From Clostridiales bacterium (GTDB lineage Bacteria; Bacillota; Clostridia; Peptostreptococcales; T1SED10-28): a DNA stretch of 22,274 nt. The notes under the pieces were generated by a model. The model worked only from the letters and a program-made list of their open reading frames with translations. It searched no databases and was not told the DNA's origin. Both the position numbers and the translations under genes were made by a program. The DNA lies in contig SLKF01000291.1 of assembly GCA_007134725.1 (NCBI GenBank), forward strand, positions 1 to 22,274, in the 5' to 3' direction. Shown here piece after piece: positions 6,165-14,996 of this stretch. Each line of letters starts with the position of its first letter. The first letter of the stretch is position 1.

Positions 6165-7766
6165 TTAATCCAAGTCTTTTTTATAAATATCATTGAGTAT
6201 TACACCGGTGTTCCGGTCTTCGATTTTTCCAATAGACCATTCATTTTGCAAGATGATGGCAGGATTTCCCTCATGATCCTCTACCAACATACTGTCCATG
6301 GTGGTACTGAATCGATCAGGATCATAATTAGTCATTGCAATCCACCGGATGTATCGATGGGGCATGTTTTCCATGATGATATCCACACTGTACTCATGTT
6401 TCAGTCGGTATTCCAACACCTGAAACTGTAGGACTCCTACCACACCCACGATGTATTCCTCAATCCCGATATTGGGTCTTTTAAAGACCTGGATCGCTCC
6501 TTCTTCCGCTAACTGTTGAATTCCTTTTAAAAACTGCTTTCGTTTCATGGAATTCTTTGGAATAATTTTTGAAAAATGCTCCGGAGGAAATACAGGAATC
6601 CGTTCATACTTTAAGGATGCATCGGTTTCCGACAAGGTATCGCTGATTTTAAAAAGACCCGGGTCATGTACTCCGATAATATCCCCGGGGTAGGCGACGT
6701 CCACAATTTCCCGTTCCTGGGCTAAAAATTGTTGGGGCTGAGCCAGACGAATTTTCTTTCCCGTTCGGGAGTTGTAGACGGACATACCTTTTTCAAACTT
6801 TCCGGAACAGATGCGAATAAAGGCCAGTCGATCCCGATGGGCAGGGTTCATATTGGCCTGGATTTTAAAGATAAACCCGGAAAAGTTCCGGTCTTCCGGC
6901 GGAATCATGCCCTGATTGCTATTTCGTGCCTCCGGTTTATAGGTAAGCTTTAAGAAAGATTCCAAGAAAGGCTCCACTCCGAAATTGGTCATAGCACTTC
7001 CGAAGAATAGTGGGGTCAATTCCCCGCTTTGTACTTTATCATGATCAAAATCATCTCCCGCCATATCCAACAGTTCCACTTCATCCCGAAGACGCTTATA
7101 GTAGTCGGCTCCGATAATGTCCGCCAGCCCTTCATCGTAAAGATCTTTGCTGATAATTTTTGCGATGTTTTGACCGTGGTCTCCGTCCTGGAACAGTTCA
7201 ATCCGCTTTTTCTGTCGATTGTACACCCCTTTAAAATCTCCGTCGGTACCAATGGGCCAGTTCATGGGGTAGGACTGAATGCCAAGAACCTTTTCGATCT
7301 CTTCCATCAGTTCAAAGGGATCTTTTCCCGCCCGGTCCAGCTTATTGATAAAGGTAAAAATCGGAATGTTTCGGTCCTTACAAACCCGAAACAGTTTCTT
7401 TGTCTGAGGCTCTACCCCTTTGGCGCAGTCGATGACCATTACGGCACTGTCCGCTGCGGTTAAGGTTCGGTAGGTATCTTCTGAGAAGTCCTGGTGTCCC
7501 GGGGTATCCAAAATGTTGATGCAGGCACCATCATAGTTAAACTGCATTACACTGGAGGTCACCGAAATCCCCCGTTGCTTCTCAATTTCCATCCAGTCAG
7601 AAACCGCATGTTTCTGAGCTTTTCTGGATTTTACAGAACCGGCTAAACGGATGGCTCCTCCATAAAGGAGGAACTTTTCCGTTAAGGTGGTTTTCCCCGC
7701 ATCGGGGTGAGAAATTATGGCAAAGGTCCTTCTTTTATTTATTTCATTAATAAAATTTTTATCCAT
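6165..7766 (-). CDS. prfC: Peptide chain release factor 3
   Basis: RF3 is a translational GTPase that recycles RF1/RF2 from the ribosome after peptide release. The 533 residues match the family size of about 530. The G1 P-loop is SHPDAGKTT (19-27), G2 RGISVT (65-70), G3 DTPGHQDF (87-94) and G4 NKLD (141-144). The SHPDAGKT loop and the QKHAVSDWMEIE stretch before G2 separate RF3 from EF-G, and RF3-type domains II and III follow. The ATG follows a GGAGATG site. It is 94 bases downstream of the transketolase genes; I see no clear terminator or promoter in that gap, so it may share their transcript. RF3 is not universal in Firmicutes, but nothing here looks foreign. Confidence 0.96.
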   Translation of the reverse strand: MDKNFINEINKRRTFAIISHPDAGKTTLTEKFLLYGGAIRLAGSVKSRKAQKHAVSDWMEIEKQRGISVTSSVMQFNYDGACINILDTPGHQDFSEDTYRTLTAADSAVMVIDCAKGVEPQTKKLFRVCKDRNIPIFTFINKLDRAGKDPFELMEEIEKVLGIQSYPMNWPIGTDGDFKGVYNRQKKRIELFQDGDHGQNIAKIISKDLYDEGLADIIGADYYKRLRDEVELLDMAGDDFDHDKVQSGELTPLFFGSAMTNFGVEPFLESFLKLTYKPEARNSNQGMIPPEDRNFSGFIFKIQANMNPAHRDRLAFIRICSGKFEKGMSVYNSRTGKKIRLAQPQQFLAQEREIVDVAYPGDIIGVHDPGLFKISDTLSETDASLKYERIPVFPPEHFSKIIPKNSMKRKQFLKGIQQLAEEGAIQVFKRPNIGIEEYIVGVVGVLQFQVLEYRLKHEYSVDIIMENMPHRYIRWIAMTNYDPDRFSTTMDSMLVEDHEGNPAIILQNEWSIGKIEDRNTGVILNDIYKKDLD

Positions 7767-7860
7767 CTTAACATCTCCAATATTAAATTACATCTTATTT
7801 TTTAACAGACAGTCGATCTTCTAACAGGTACATTCATATTCAAATAGACATAGAGCTGTT

Positions 7861-8799
7861 CTAACGGGCCAACATCTCAATGGCGGTCTTAAAGATCTTA
7901 TCGTGGGTTAAACCGTATTTCTCCAAGAGTTCTGCCGGTTTACCCGACTCTCCGAAGGTGTCCTCCACTCCGATACGCTTTAAGGGAACCGGCATATTTT
8001 CCGATAAAACTTCCGCTACTGCGGAACCCAGTCCGCCGATAATGTTATGCTCCTCAGCGGTGATTACCATTCCGGTTTCCTCTGCGGCCTTTATAATCAA
8101 ATCTTGATCAATGGGTTTGATCGTATGCAGATTTAATACTCTGGCTTCTACCCCTTTTTCTTCCAAGCTTTCTGCGGCTTTTAAGGCTTCATGGACCATC
8201 AGTCCCGTGGCAATAATCGTAATATCTCCGCCCTCTTTTAAGGTGACGCCTTTGCCGATTTTAAATTCATAGTTTTCATGATCGTTGATCACCGGTACGG
8301 CCAATCGTCCCAGTCTTAAGTAGACCGGTCCCACGTATTCGGCGATTTTTTTTACCGCGGCCATGGCTTCCACTCCGTCGGAGGGCACAATAACGGTCAT
8401 ATTCGGGATGGTTCGCATACAAGCGATATCCTCTAAAGCCTGATGAGAGGCTCCATCTTCCCCTACGGTGATTCCCGCATGGGTTGCACAAATTTTAACA
8501 TTTAACTGGGGATAGCCGATGGAGTTTCGAATGATCTCAAAAGCTCTTCCCGTGGCAAACATGGCAAAGGAACTGGCAAAGGGAATTTTTCCCGTAGTGG
8601 ACAGTCCTGCCGCAAGACCGATCAGGTTCTGCTCTGCTACCCCTACATTAAAAAAACGTTCGGGATAGGTGTCTCCAAACTCTGCGGTTTTTGTGGATTT
8701 TGATAGGTCCGCATCTAATACTACCACCTTCTCATTTTCTCTACCCAGTTCAACTAAGGCTTTTCCATATCCGTCTCTTGTGGCCATCATTTTACTCAT
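7861..8799 (-). CDS. tkt: Transketolase, C-terminal (pyrimidine-binding) subunit
   Basis: The second half of a two-gene transketolase, 312 residues, which with its partner moves two-carbon ketol units between sugar phosphates in the non-oxidative pentose phosphate pathway. It has the Pyr domain with the thiamine-activating glutamate Glu56 in [15 protein letters not shown], the [15 protein letters not shown] stretch (74-88), and a C-terminal transketolase domain (about 190-305). The [14 protein letters not shown] segment (113-126) is typical. Its start overlaps the end of the N-terminal subunit gene by eight bases, and a GGGAGG inside that gene serves as ribosome site, so the two are translationally coupled. 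Split transketolases are common in Clostridia and Archaea. A DXP-synthase identity is unlikely, since that enzyme is a single chain. Confidence 0.92.
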   Translation of the reverse strand: MSKMMATRDGYGKALVELGRENEKVVVLDADLSKSTKTAEFGDTYPERFFNVGVAEQNLIGLAAGLSTTGKIPFASSFAMFATGRAFEIIRNSIGYPQLNVKICATHAGITVGEDGASHQALEDIACMRTIPNMTVIVPSDGVEAMAAVKKIAEYVGPVYLRLGRLAVPVINDHENYEFKIGKGVTLKEGGDITIIATGLMVHEALKAAESLEEKGVEARVLNLHTIKPIDQDLIIKAAEETGMVITAEEHNIIGGLGSAVAEVLSENMPVPLKRIGVEDTFGESGKPAELLEKYGLTHDKIFKTAIEMLAR

Positions 8800-9625
8800 G
8801 ATCCAACCCTCCCAGCTCTTTCATTGCTTGATCCCGTTCTTCCTTGTTTGGTGCTTTTCCGTGCCATCCAGCTTGATCTTCCATAAAGGATACCCCTTTT
8901 CCTTTTACGGTTTGGGCAACGATCATTGTAGGCTTACCCTTGAATGCTTTTGCTTGTTCCAGGGCTTCTATGATTTCTGTAAAATCATGACCATCTGCAG
9001 TCAGCACATTCCAACCGAAGGCCTTAAATTTATCGGTAATGGGGTTCACACCCATTACTACTTCATTGGGTCCGTCAATTTGCAGTCCGTTGTTATCAAC
9101 AAAAGCGATCAGATTGTCCAGTTTATAGTGGGTCGCCGCCATGGCTGCTTCCCAAATAATCCCTTCCTGTAATTCTCCGTCTCCCACTAGGGTAAATACC
9201 CGACTGTCGCTGTTGTCGGTTTTCATTCCCAAGGCCATTCCCACTGCGGTGGAGAATCCTTGGCCTAAAGATCCCGTGGACATATCCACTCCAGGAATGT
9301 TTTTCATTTCCGGATGTCCCTGTAATAGACTCCCGATTTTCCGAAGTTTCCATAACTCACTTTTTGGGAAAAAACCTTTTTCTGCTAGGGCCGCGTAAAG
9401 TACCGGTGCTGCGTGCCCCTTTGAAAGCACGAATCGGTCACGTTCTTTCCACTTTGGATTTTTCTCATCCACATTCATTTCCTTAAAGTACAAAGTACTG
9501 AGGATCTCCACAGCGGAAAGGGATCCACCGGGATGTCCGGATCCGGCGTTGTAAAGCATTTCCACAATATCCTTTCGAAGAATTGTTGCCTTTTGTTCAA
9601 GCATTTCCAGATTCATGATATTCAT
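8792..9625 (-). CDS. tkt: Transketolase, N-terminal (thiamine-diphosphate-binding) subunit
   Basis: The first half of the split transketolase, 277 residues. It has the ThDP/Mg motif GDGELQEG (148-155) closing at DNNG (177-180), with conserved histidines His31 (GSGHPGGS), His71 (SKGHAAP) and His104 (LQGHPEM), and [10 protein letters not shown] (116-125). It binds the diphosphate end of ThDP, while the downstream gene supplies the pyrimidine-binding half. The start is uncertain: the ATG at 9625 lies only two bases after AGGAGG, while the ATG three codons later (9616) lies 11 bases after it. Either costs or gains only three residues. It follows the YitT-family gene by 70 bases on the same strand. 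Confidence 0.92.
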   Translation of the reverse strand: MNIMNLEMLEQKATILRKDIVEMLYNAGSGHPGGSLSAVEILSTLYFKEMNVDEKNPKWKERDRFVLSKGHAAPVLYAALAEKGFFPKSELWKLRKIGSLLQGHPEMKNIPGVDMSTGSLGQGFSTAVGMALGMKTDNSDSRVFTLVGDGELQEGIIWEAAMAATHYKLDNLIAFVDNNGLQIDGPNEVVMGVNPITDKFKAFGWNVLTADGHDFTEIIEALEQAKAFKGKPTMIVAQTVKGKGVSFMEDQAGWHGKAPNKEERDQAMKELGGLDHE

Positions 9626-9695
9626 AACCTCCTAGTTAGTTGTTCTAGCTCTTTATGTTTTCTTTCATGATCAACCATTACAGGATTGAAACTTT

Positions 9696-10559
9696 TTATT
9701 TCGATTCCTTAAAACCTTCACCCAGCACCTCATGGATGGTACTCACCATCATAAAAGCCTTGGGATCCACTTCATGGACAATACGCTTCAATTTCGCCAC
9801 CTGGGCACGGTTGACTACGCAGAGGAGCACATCCCGGTTGGAGCCGGTATACACTCCTTTTCCTGACAGGGCCGTAACCCCACGATGCATTTCCTGGGTG
9901 ATTTTTCTACCCATGGCTTCCGGATCACTGGAAATAATGTAAAAGGCTTTGGCGTAACTGAGCCCCTCTACAATAAAATCAATCAGTTTCACTAAAATAT
10001 AAAGCGCGATAATGGAGTACAGGGAAGTCTCGATCCTTCTTTCCACCAAACCCGCAGCAATTACCACTACCAGGTCCAAAAGCATCATCATTTTCGCCGT
10101 ACTGAGATTTGGGAAAAACTTGTTCAGAATGGCCCCCCCAAGATCGGTCCCTCCGGTGGTTCCACCATAGCGAAAAACAATTCCAAGTCCAACCCCGGAT
10201 ATTACCCCACCGTAAATAGCCGCCAATAACAAGTCATCCGTTACGGCAATTTCGCCAAAATACACATAGAAAAAGCGGATGAATACCGACAGCATAATGG
10301 TGGCGTAGGCGGTTTTTGCTCCGAAAGCTTTCCCCAGAATCATGATCCCCGCAATGAATAAGGGGATATTCACCACTAAGTTGGTTAAGTCGATGGGGAT
10401 GCCGAAGATCTTTTGAATCAGAATAGCAAAACCCGTCACTCCTCCCGGGGCAATGGTATTGGGCTCTAAGAAAAATACCAAAGAAAAAGCCAGTAGTCCC
10501 GAGCCTAGGGCTATGGCAAGATACTCCACAAGTACACGATATTTTTTGTTTTGAATCAT
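9696..10559 (-). CDS. YitT-family membrane protein (DUF161 + DUF2179)
   Basis: A 287-residue integral membrane protein of the YitT family. There are about five hydrophobic segments in residues 10-195, with the family signatures PGGVTGFA near 38 and RYGGTTGGTDLGG near 128. A soluble C-terminal DUF2179 domain follows (about 205-280, with SGKGVYTG and STIHEVLGEGF). These proteins are widespread in Firmicutes; transport has been suggested for relatives but I do not assign a substrate. I start at the ATG at 10559, seven bases after AAAGGAG. The open frame could begin at a TTG at 10577, but that codon precedes the ribosome site. A terminator-like hairpin lies just upstream, so expression may depend on read-through or attenuation. 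Confidence 0.85.
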   Translation of the reverse strand: MIQNKKYRVLVEYLAIALGSGLLAFSLVFFLEPNTIAPGGVTGFAILIQKIFGIPIDLTNLVVNIPLFIAGIMILGKAFGAKTAYATIMLSVFIRFFYVYFGEIAVTDDLLLAAIYGGVISGVGLGIVFRYGGTTGGTDLGGAILNKFFPNLSTAKMMMLLDLVVVIAAGLVERRIETSLYSIIALYILVKLIDFIVEGLSYAKAFYIISSDPEAMGRKITQEMHRGVTALSGKGVYTGSNRDVLLCVVNRAQVAKLKRIVHEVDPKAFMMVSTIHEVLGEGFKESK

Positions 10560-10575
10560 GCTCATGCTCCTTTCC

Positions 10576-10626
10576 AAAAATTAAGACCTCATTCCCCATT
10601 ATTGCTTGAAAGAATGAAAGGTCTTA
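10576..10626 (-). terminator. Terminator or attenuator hairpin just upstream of the YitT-family gene
   Basis: On the minus strand TAAGACCTTTCATTC (10626-10612) pairs with GAATGAGGTCTTA (10594-10582), with a two-base bulge, and is followed by ATTTTT. It is the only terminator I see after mazF, so it may end the acpS-alr-mazEF transcript. Its T-run ends within five bases of the AAAGGAG ribosome site of the next gene. Confidence 0.75.
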
Positions 10627-10656
10627 TTTACAATTCATAGTTTTATTGGTTATGTG

Positions 10657-10677
10657 GTACTGATAAAATGTCAGTAC
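10657..10677. promoter_or_regulatory. Perfect 7-bp dyad in the mazF-YitT gap
   Basis: GTACTGA and TCAGTAC flank a seven-base AT-rich spacer (TAAAATG). No T-run follows on either strand, so it is not an intrinsic terminator; it has the form of an operator or a small leader stem-loop in the 173-base gap between mazF and the YitT-family gene. No protein can be named for it. Confidence 0.4.
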
Positions 10678-10732
10678 TTAAGATGTTTTTATGTAATGAG
10701 TGTTAAAGTATTCTTTGTTGCCGGTTATTTTC

Positions 10733-11086
10733 TTAGTAATCCGATAAAATGCCTAAACTGATGGACAGTGCCCGATTTACTTTGATCATGGTTCGGTCAT
10801 CCAGGGTTCCGATTTTTTCTTCCAATCGTTTTTTATCGATGGTTCGAATCTGTTCCAATAAGATGACGGAGTTTTTAGGAATTTTATAATGGGTGGTATC
10901 CAGCTCCACATGGGTGGGTAACTTCCCTTTGTTGATCTTCGACGTTATGGCCGCAACAATGACTGTAGGGCTGTATTTGTTGCCGATATTGTTTTGAATA
11001 ATCAACACCGGTCTTACCCCACCTTGTTCCGATCCCACAACAGGACTTAGGTCTGCGTAAAACATATCTCCTCTTTTAATTGCCAC
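10733..11086 (-). CDS. mazF: MazF/EndoA-type endoribonuclease toxin
   Basis: A 117-residue type II toxin, an mRNA interferase whose Bacillus homologue NdoA/EndoA cuts RNA at UACAU. The sequence is very close to that protein: [20 protein letters not shown] (4-23), [10 protein letters not shown] (23-32), PTHVELD (57-63) and [16 protein letters not shown] (73-88). The residues equivalent to catalytic Arg25, Thr48 and Gln79 are present at the same positions. It starts with GTG at 11086, three bases after the mazE stop, with GGAGAG inside the end of mazE as ribosome site, so antitoxin and toxin are coupled. It is the last gene of the acpS-alr-mazE-mazF block. It appears full length, so presumably active. 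Confidence 0.96.
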   Translation of the reverse strand: MAIKRGDMFYADLSPVVGSEQGGVRPVLIIQNNIGNKYSPTVIVAAITSKINKGKLPTHVELDTTHYKIPKNSVILLEQIRTIDKKRLEEKIGTLDDRTMIKVNRALSISLGILSDY

Positions 11087-11089
11087 GAT

Positions 11090-11365
11090 TTAATCACTCT
11101 CCGATATATTGTTTTCATAGTCTTCCAGGGAAAACAAATCTAAGCACATACCCATTTCCGCCAGGGCAGCATTAATATTTGCCATTTCCTCGTATCCTTC
11201 TTTCATTCTGCAAAGCTTTTCCCCAAAGCATTTTTCCTGAATATAAGCTCGAATCACTTTCGTTAAAAATTCATCTCGATCCAATTTCTCGATTTTTGCC
11301 AGGTTATCCGCTTCTTCCAGAAGGGATGGAGGCAAATGTACGATGATTTTTTCTAAATTATCCAT
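11090..11365 (-). CDS. mazE: MazE/EndoAI-type antitoxin (ribbon-helix-helix)
   Basis: A 91-residue antitoxin that should bind and inhibit MazF and may repress its own operon. The N-terminal 45 residues fit a ribbon-helix-helix DNA-binding fold (beta strand KIIVHLPPSL, then helices around KLDRDEFLTKVIRAYI). The GYEEMANIN motif (about 58-66) matches the GYMEMAKIN of the Bacillus antitoxin, and the acidic tail beyond it is the likely MazF-binding part. I start at the ATG at 11365, preceded by GGGAGG; the frame opens six codons earlier at an ATG upstream of that site. It lies between alr and mazF, as in other Firmicutes. Confidence 0.92.
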   Translation of the reverse strand: MDNLEKIIVHLPPSLLEEADNLAKIEKLDRDEFLTKVIRAYIQEKCFGEKLCRMKEGYEEMANINAALAEMGMCLDLFSLEDYENNISESD

Positions 11366-11414
11366 ACTGCACCTCCCCGTCATAAGTATTAGGCTATCTT
11401 ATATTATATATCAC

Positions 11415-12596
11415 TTAAGAATGCCGTGTCAACAAGTGATCGGTAATCCCAGATACTTCTCCCCGCTTTACATATACTCGTGGCACTCTTCGGCTGATCA
11501 TACAGACTATTTCATAGTTAATGGTGCCCAGTAACTCCGCAAAGTCATCAACCGTATTGGGGTCTTCGTCATTGCTGCTGATGATGGTGACCAGATCTCC
11601 CATAGTTGCCTCTTCCCCGGTAATATCCACCATGGACTGATCCATACATATCCTTCCCACAATCGGGTAAGCTTTACCGTTTAACAGCACCTTAGCTTTT
11701 TCCGTCAGAAGTCTTGTGAAACCATCGGCATAGCCCACGGGCAGTGTGGCAATCCTTCGTGTTTCCCTTGTTTCATAAATTAAACCATAACTGACTCCCC
11801 GTCCTTTTTCCAGGTCTTTCACTAAGGAAATCTCCGCTTTTAATTCCATGGCCTTTTTAAGTTTGATTTTCTGATGATCCACCTCTTTAGATGGGTATAG
11901 ACCGTAGAGCATTAATCCCGCACGGACCATATCCAGGTTCATTTCAGGAAGATCAATAATTGCCGCGGAATTAGATACATGTTTAATGGGTATATAAAAT
12001 CCCTCATTCTCCAGTTTTTTTACCAAGATTTGAAACTTTTCAAACTGCAAATAGGTAAAATCCTTTTCTTTATCATCGGCTACGGCAAAATGGGTGAAAA
12101 TCCCCTCCACCTTTAAGCCTTTCATCCCCAGGATTTTTTTTATTTTTTCCTGATCCTGTTCATGGGTTTGAAAGCCCAGTCGGGACATTCCCGTATCCAC
12201 TTTGATATGAACCGTCATTTCTTTACCCAGGGCCCGGGCTTTTTCACTGAAAAACATCCCCTGTTCATAGGTGTAGATGGTTTGGATAATATCGTGTTTT
12301 AGAATCGTCTCGAACTGACCCTCCGGAGTATAACCCATTACCATAATCGGAAGGGTTATTCCCGTTTGCCTAAGTTCCACAGCTTCGGTTAGGGTTGCCA
12401 CCGCAAAACGGTCGGCTCCAGCGTTTTGTAAAGTTTCAGCGATTTCCACTGCCCCATGGCCATATCCGTCGGCTTTGATTACGGCACAGGCTAAGGTGTC
12501 CTTATTAATGCTCCGCTTTACCTCTCTCATATTGTGAGCCAAATGATCTAAATTTATTTCCGCCCATAAGGGTCGCAGTGCGTCTCTACTAATCAT
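11415..12596 (-). CDS. alr: Alanine racemase
   Basis: A PLP-dependent enzyme that makes D-alanine for peptidoglycan. The 393 residues fit the family (370-390). PLP-lysine Lys41 is in AVIKADGYGHGA (38-49), the second catalytic base Tyr270 is in GVSYGLIYETR, Arg139 in GMSRLGF and Arg226 in MVRAGLMLYG are the conserved active-site arginines, and GRICMDQSMVD is the C-terminal signature. It overlaps the end of acpS by eight bases, and its ribosome site AAAGGAGG is inside acpS, so these two are coupled. It is followed by mazE after 49 bases. The biosynthetic role is inferred from this conserved block rather than from biochemistry. Confidence 0.96.
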   Translation of the reverse strand: MISRDALRPLWAEINLDHLAHNMREVKRSINKDTLACAVIKADGYGHGAVEIAETLQNAGADRFAVATLTEAVELRQTGITLPIMVMGYTPEGQFETILKHDIIQTIYTYEQGMFFSEKARALGKEMTVHIKVDTGMSRLGFQTHEQDQEKIKKILGMKGLKVEGIFTHFAVADDKEKDFTYLQFEKFQILVKKLENEGFYIPIKHVSNSAAIIDLPEMNLDMVRAGLMLYGLYPSKEVDHQKIKLKKAMELKAEISLVKDLEKGRGVSYGLIYETRETRRIATLPVGYADGFTRLLTEKAKVLLNGKAYPIVGRICMDQSMVDITGEEATMGDLVTIISSNDEDPNTVDDFAELLGTINYEIVCMISRRVPRVYVKRGEVSGITDHLLTRHS

Positions 12597-12975
12597 AGGA
12601 TCCTCCTTTACTAATTACCGCCTGTGCAACGGCATCTCTTTTACTATGGGAAATACTGATCCAAACCTCGCTGCCCCCCATGATTTTCAGCTGTACCTTT
12701 GCTCTATTATAAAGAACAACAAAGGGTCGGTTTTTTTCATCTTTATGTATTTCGATATCCTGCCATGTAAAGCCCTGAAATCCCGTACCCAGAGCTTTAC
12801 TTACGGCTTCCTTTGCGGCAAAATAGCCGGCCACCGTGGCACTCGGTTTCTGATTTTCTTCAATGTAGGCCACTTCTTTTGTTGTCAGGATCCGGTGAAT
12901 AAACTTCGGATTCTTCATCAGGGCCTTTTCGATTCGATGAATTTCAATGATATCAATACCTACACCTCTTATCAT
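12589..12975 (-). CDS. acpS: Holo-[acyl-carrier-protein] synthase
   Basis: AcpS transfers the 4'-phosphopantetheine arm of CoA to apo-ACP, activating it for fatty acid synthesis. The protein from the ATG at 12975 is 128 residues, the normal AcpS length. Mg/CoA-binding Asp8 is in GVGIDIIEIHRI (4-15) and Glu56 in YFAAKEAVSKALGTG (51-65); ISISHSK lies near 106. AAAAGGAG precedes this ATG. The open frame extends 42 codons further upstream without family similarity, so that part is excluded. It begins 115 bases after the last antiporter gene, with no terminator between. It is the first gene of the acpS-alr-mazEF block; the lipoprotein gene found between acpS and alr in Bacillus is absent here. Confidence 0.94.
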   Translation of the reverse strand: MIRGVGIDIIEIHRIEKALMKNPKFIHRILTTKEVAYIEENQKPSATVAGYFAAKEAVSKALGTGFQGFTWQDIEIHKDEKNRPFVVLYNRAKVQLKIMGGSEVWISISHSKRDAVAQAVISKGGSYD

Positions 12976-13090
12976 ATCCGGGCTCCTTTTCATAAATTCC
13001 ATCGGTCGTTGCCGATACTTATTATCAGTTCCTGGTCTTTGCATTGGTATAGAAGAAAAATGTACTAAGAAATGGTTTGATGCCTCCCAC

Positions 13091-14926
13091 CTAAATTCCA
13101 AAAACTATCAACATTCCTAAGATCACCGTTAATAAAACAGCGTAGATGACCACATCTCCAAAAATAATCCGTTTTTCAAATTGTTGCACGCAAAAGTCCG
13201 GGAATGTTTCACAAACCGCGGTAACCGGCTTATAAATAAATCGTTCCGCATTGATCCATTTCGGCAGTGGCAGGCTGAATAAATGGAATTTCACCCCTAC
13301 CACAAACATTCCGAAACCGATAATATACACACCTAAAAAGTCCACAATTTCATCGGCACCAAAAAACTCCAGCCCCACCAGATAGCTTTGAATAAACTCC
13401 GGACTGTAGGTAAAGCTACTAGCCGCAGGGATCAGGTATCCTTCAAAATAGAAGGAAGGATTCAGACCGATGGCGATAACGAAGAATGCCAAAATCCCCA
13501 TGGCGGCGTTCATACGATAATGATCCCCTTCAATTTTTTCATATTCTGGAGCAAGGTCCCCTAAGAAGATGTATCCGAAGAATTTCAGGAAAGAACATAC
13601 GGTTCCCGCACTGACAATAACAAAGAGCAGTTCCGCGTAACGGAAAACCTCGTGGCCGTAAATATAAGCCTCATCAATGGCATGATGCAGCACCGACTTA
13701 CTGGCAAAACCATTAAATCCCGGCATGCCTGTAATTCCGAATACAGCGATTAAACAAAGCAGGGCCGTCAGGGGCATTTTTTTCCAAAGACCTCCCAGTT
13801 TGTACATGTTCCATTCCTTGGTTCGAAGATATACCAGCCCCGCCACCATAAATAGGATAACCTTAAAGAAGGCGTGATTGACCATATGAAAGATGGCACC
13901 GGTAAAGCCCATGGCACCTTCATATCCCAAGTATCCTGCAACACCGATTCCCATGATGATATAACCCATTTGACTTACACTGTGGTAGGCCAGCATCCGT
14001 TTCATATTTCCCTGCTGTAGAGCCATGAATACCCCGACCACCATGGTTAAAATCCCAATCCAAATCACGACGGCTCCGATATTTCTCGAAACCTGCCATA
14101 ACATTTCCACGGAACTGAGTCGGGCACTGTCGGTGACAGAAAACACCACGGAGATCACTCGGATAATTCCGTAGGCCCCGATCTTGATTAAAATACCGGA
14201 AGAAAGGGCCACCACGGAAATCGGTCCTCCTTCATATACCTTGGGCATCCAGAAATGAAAGGGCACCATTCCCGCTTTGATTCCGAATCCTCCAATTAGG
14301 AAGGCTGCAATCAAATACTTAATCGGTCCCATTTCGCTAAACTGCACGGCTAGGGGGCTCCATTCAAAGCTTCCCGTATAAGCGGAAAGCATCAAAATTC
14401 CGCTAAGAATGGAAAGTCCGCCGATAATCCCCATATAAATATAGACTTTTCCCGCCTCTAATTGGTCGTCTCCCCTGTGATACACCATCAAGGCATAAGA
14501 AATAAAAGTCATGGCCTCAAAAAACAGGAAGAAGCTCAAAAGGTCCCCGGCCATCAGGGTTCCGATAATAGCAAAGTAAGTTAACGTATAGAATACATAA
14601 TTGATGTCTTCCAAACTGTAAATTCCCAGGGCCAACCAAACAATCCCGGTTAAAATTATAAATACGTAATTGAGCATATCAATTCGAAGTATTGCCCCCA
14701 TGCCAAAAACGTTGCCGATCTCATAGACGATCGGGGCTCGTTGCACTTCATTAAAGATCAGAATCATAAAAATGGTGGTGAGGAGCACAAAGGCTTTTAC
14801 CACATTTCGTCGAATTTTTCGTTCCTTATCCCCAATTGATGGAATTATCAGTAATTCGAGAACAATAAAAAGGATTACCGATGCGGGCATCCAGATTTGA
14901 ATGATTCCTCTTGAAATAATATCCAA
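13091..14926 (-). CDS. NuoL/MrpA-N-like antiporter subunit, divergent paralog (611 aa)
   Basis: A polytopic membrane protein of the proton-conducting transporter family (NuoL/M/N, MrpA/D), presumably one ion-translocating subunit of the antiporter. It is a tandem paralog of the 683-residue protein encoded just upstream: GITGMPGFNGFASKS and SAGTVCSF are identical in both. The charged channel residues are kept: Glu137 (FLFFEAMT), Lys217 (GIKAGM), Lys248 (ILIKIGAYG) and Lys355 (NHAFFK). But the conserved HPVAPTPASAL of the paralog (304-314) is replaced by YEGGPISVVAL (231-241), losing the His and the PTP. It lacks the first 60 or so residues of the paralog. The start appears to be TTG at 14926, nine bases after AAAGGA. 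It is the last gene of the operon. Confidence 0.88.
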   Translation of the reverse strand: MDIISRGIIQIWMPASVILFIVLELLIIPSIGDKERKIRRNVVKAFVLLTTIFMILIFNEVQRAPIVYEIGNVFGMGAILRIDMLNYVFIILTGIVWLALGIYSLEDINYVFYTLTYFAIIGTLMAGDLLSFFLFFEAMTFISYALMVYHRGDDQLEAGKVYIYMGIIGGLSILSGILMLSAYTGSFEWSPLAVQFSEMGPIKYLIAAFLIGGFGIKAGMVPFHFWMPKVYEGGPISVVALSSGILIKIGAYGIIRVISVVFSVTDSARLSSVEMLWQVSRNIGAVVIWIGILTMVVGVFMALQQGNMKRMLAYHSVSQMGYIIMGIGVAGYLGYEGAMGFTGAIFHMVNHAFFKVILFMVAGLVYLRTKEWNMYKLGGLWKKMPLTALLCLIAVFGITGMPGFNGFASKSVLHHAIDEAYIYGHEVFRYAELLFVIVSAGTVCSFLKFFGYIFLGDLAPEYEKIEGDHYRMNAAMGILAFFVIAIGLNPSFYFEGYLIPAASSFTYSPEFIQSYLVGLEFFGADEIVDFLGVYIIGFGMFVVGVKFHLFSLPLPKWINAERFIYKPVTAVCETFPDFCVQQFEKRIIFGDVVIYAVLLTVILGMLIVFGI

Positions 14927-14949
14927 TGCAATTCATCCTTTCCTATGAT

Positions 14950-14993
14950 AAAAGCTCCTGCTTCCTTAAGCAGAAGGATCAGCAAGAGCTCTT
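14950..14993 (-). terminator. Hairpin between the two NuoL-like paralogs; weak terminator or processing site
   Basis: On the minus strand AAGAGCTCTTGCT (14993-14981) pairs over 13 bp, with two G-U pairs, with AGCAGGAGCTTTT (14962-14950). The loop is 18 bases, and an alternative inner stem CTGCTT/AAGCAG also exists. It begins four bases after the 683-codon gene stops. The T-run is only four long and is part of the stem, so read-through is likely; partial termination or transcript stabilisation is plausible. Confidence 0.5.
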
Positions 14994-14996
14994 ATT

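Noticed and set aside
7029..7463. 144-codon plus-strand open frame opposite prfC
   Set aside because: It is a shadow of a conserved GTPase gene, with no ribosome site and no recognisable motif. The same holds for the plus-strand frames opposite asd, the transketolase genes and the antiporter genes.
7767..7860. Dedicated promoter for prfC in the gap after the transketolase genes
   Set aside because: TTGAAT and several AT-rich -10-like boxes exist, but none pair at 16-18 base spacing convincingly.
10560..10577. TTG start for the YitT-family gene
   Set aside because: The AAAGGAG ribosome site lies inside this extension and is correctly spaced for the ATG at 10559.
12976..13101. Upstream 42-codon extension of acpS
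   Set aside because: The ATG at 12975 has AAAAGGAG and gives the normal AcpS length; the extension shows no similarity to the family.
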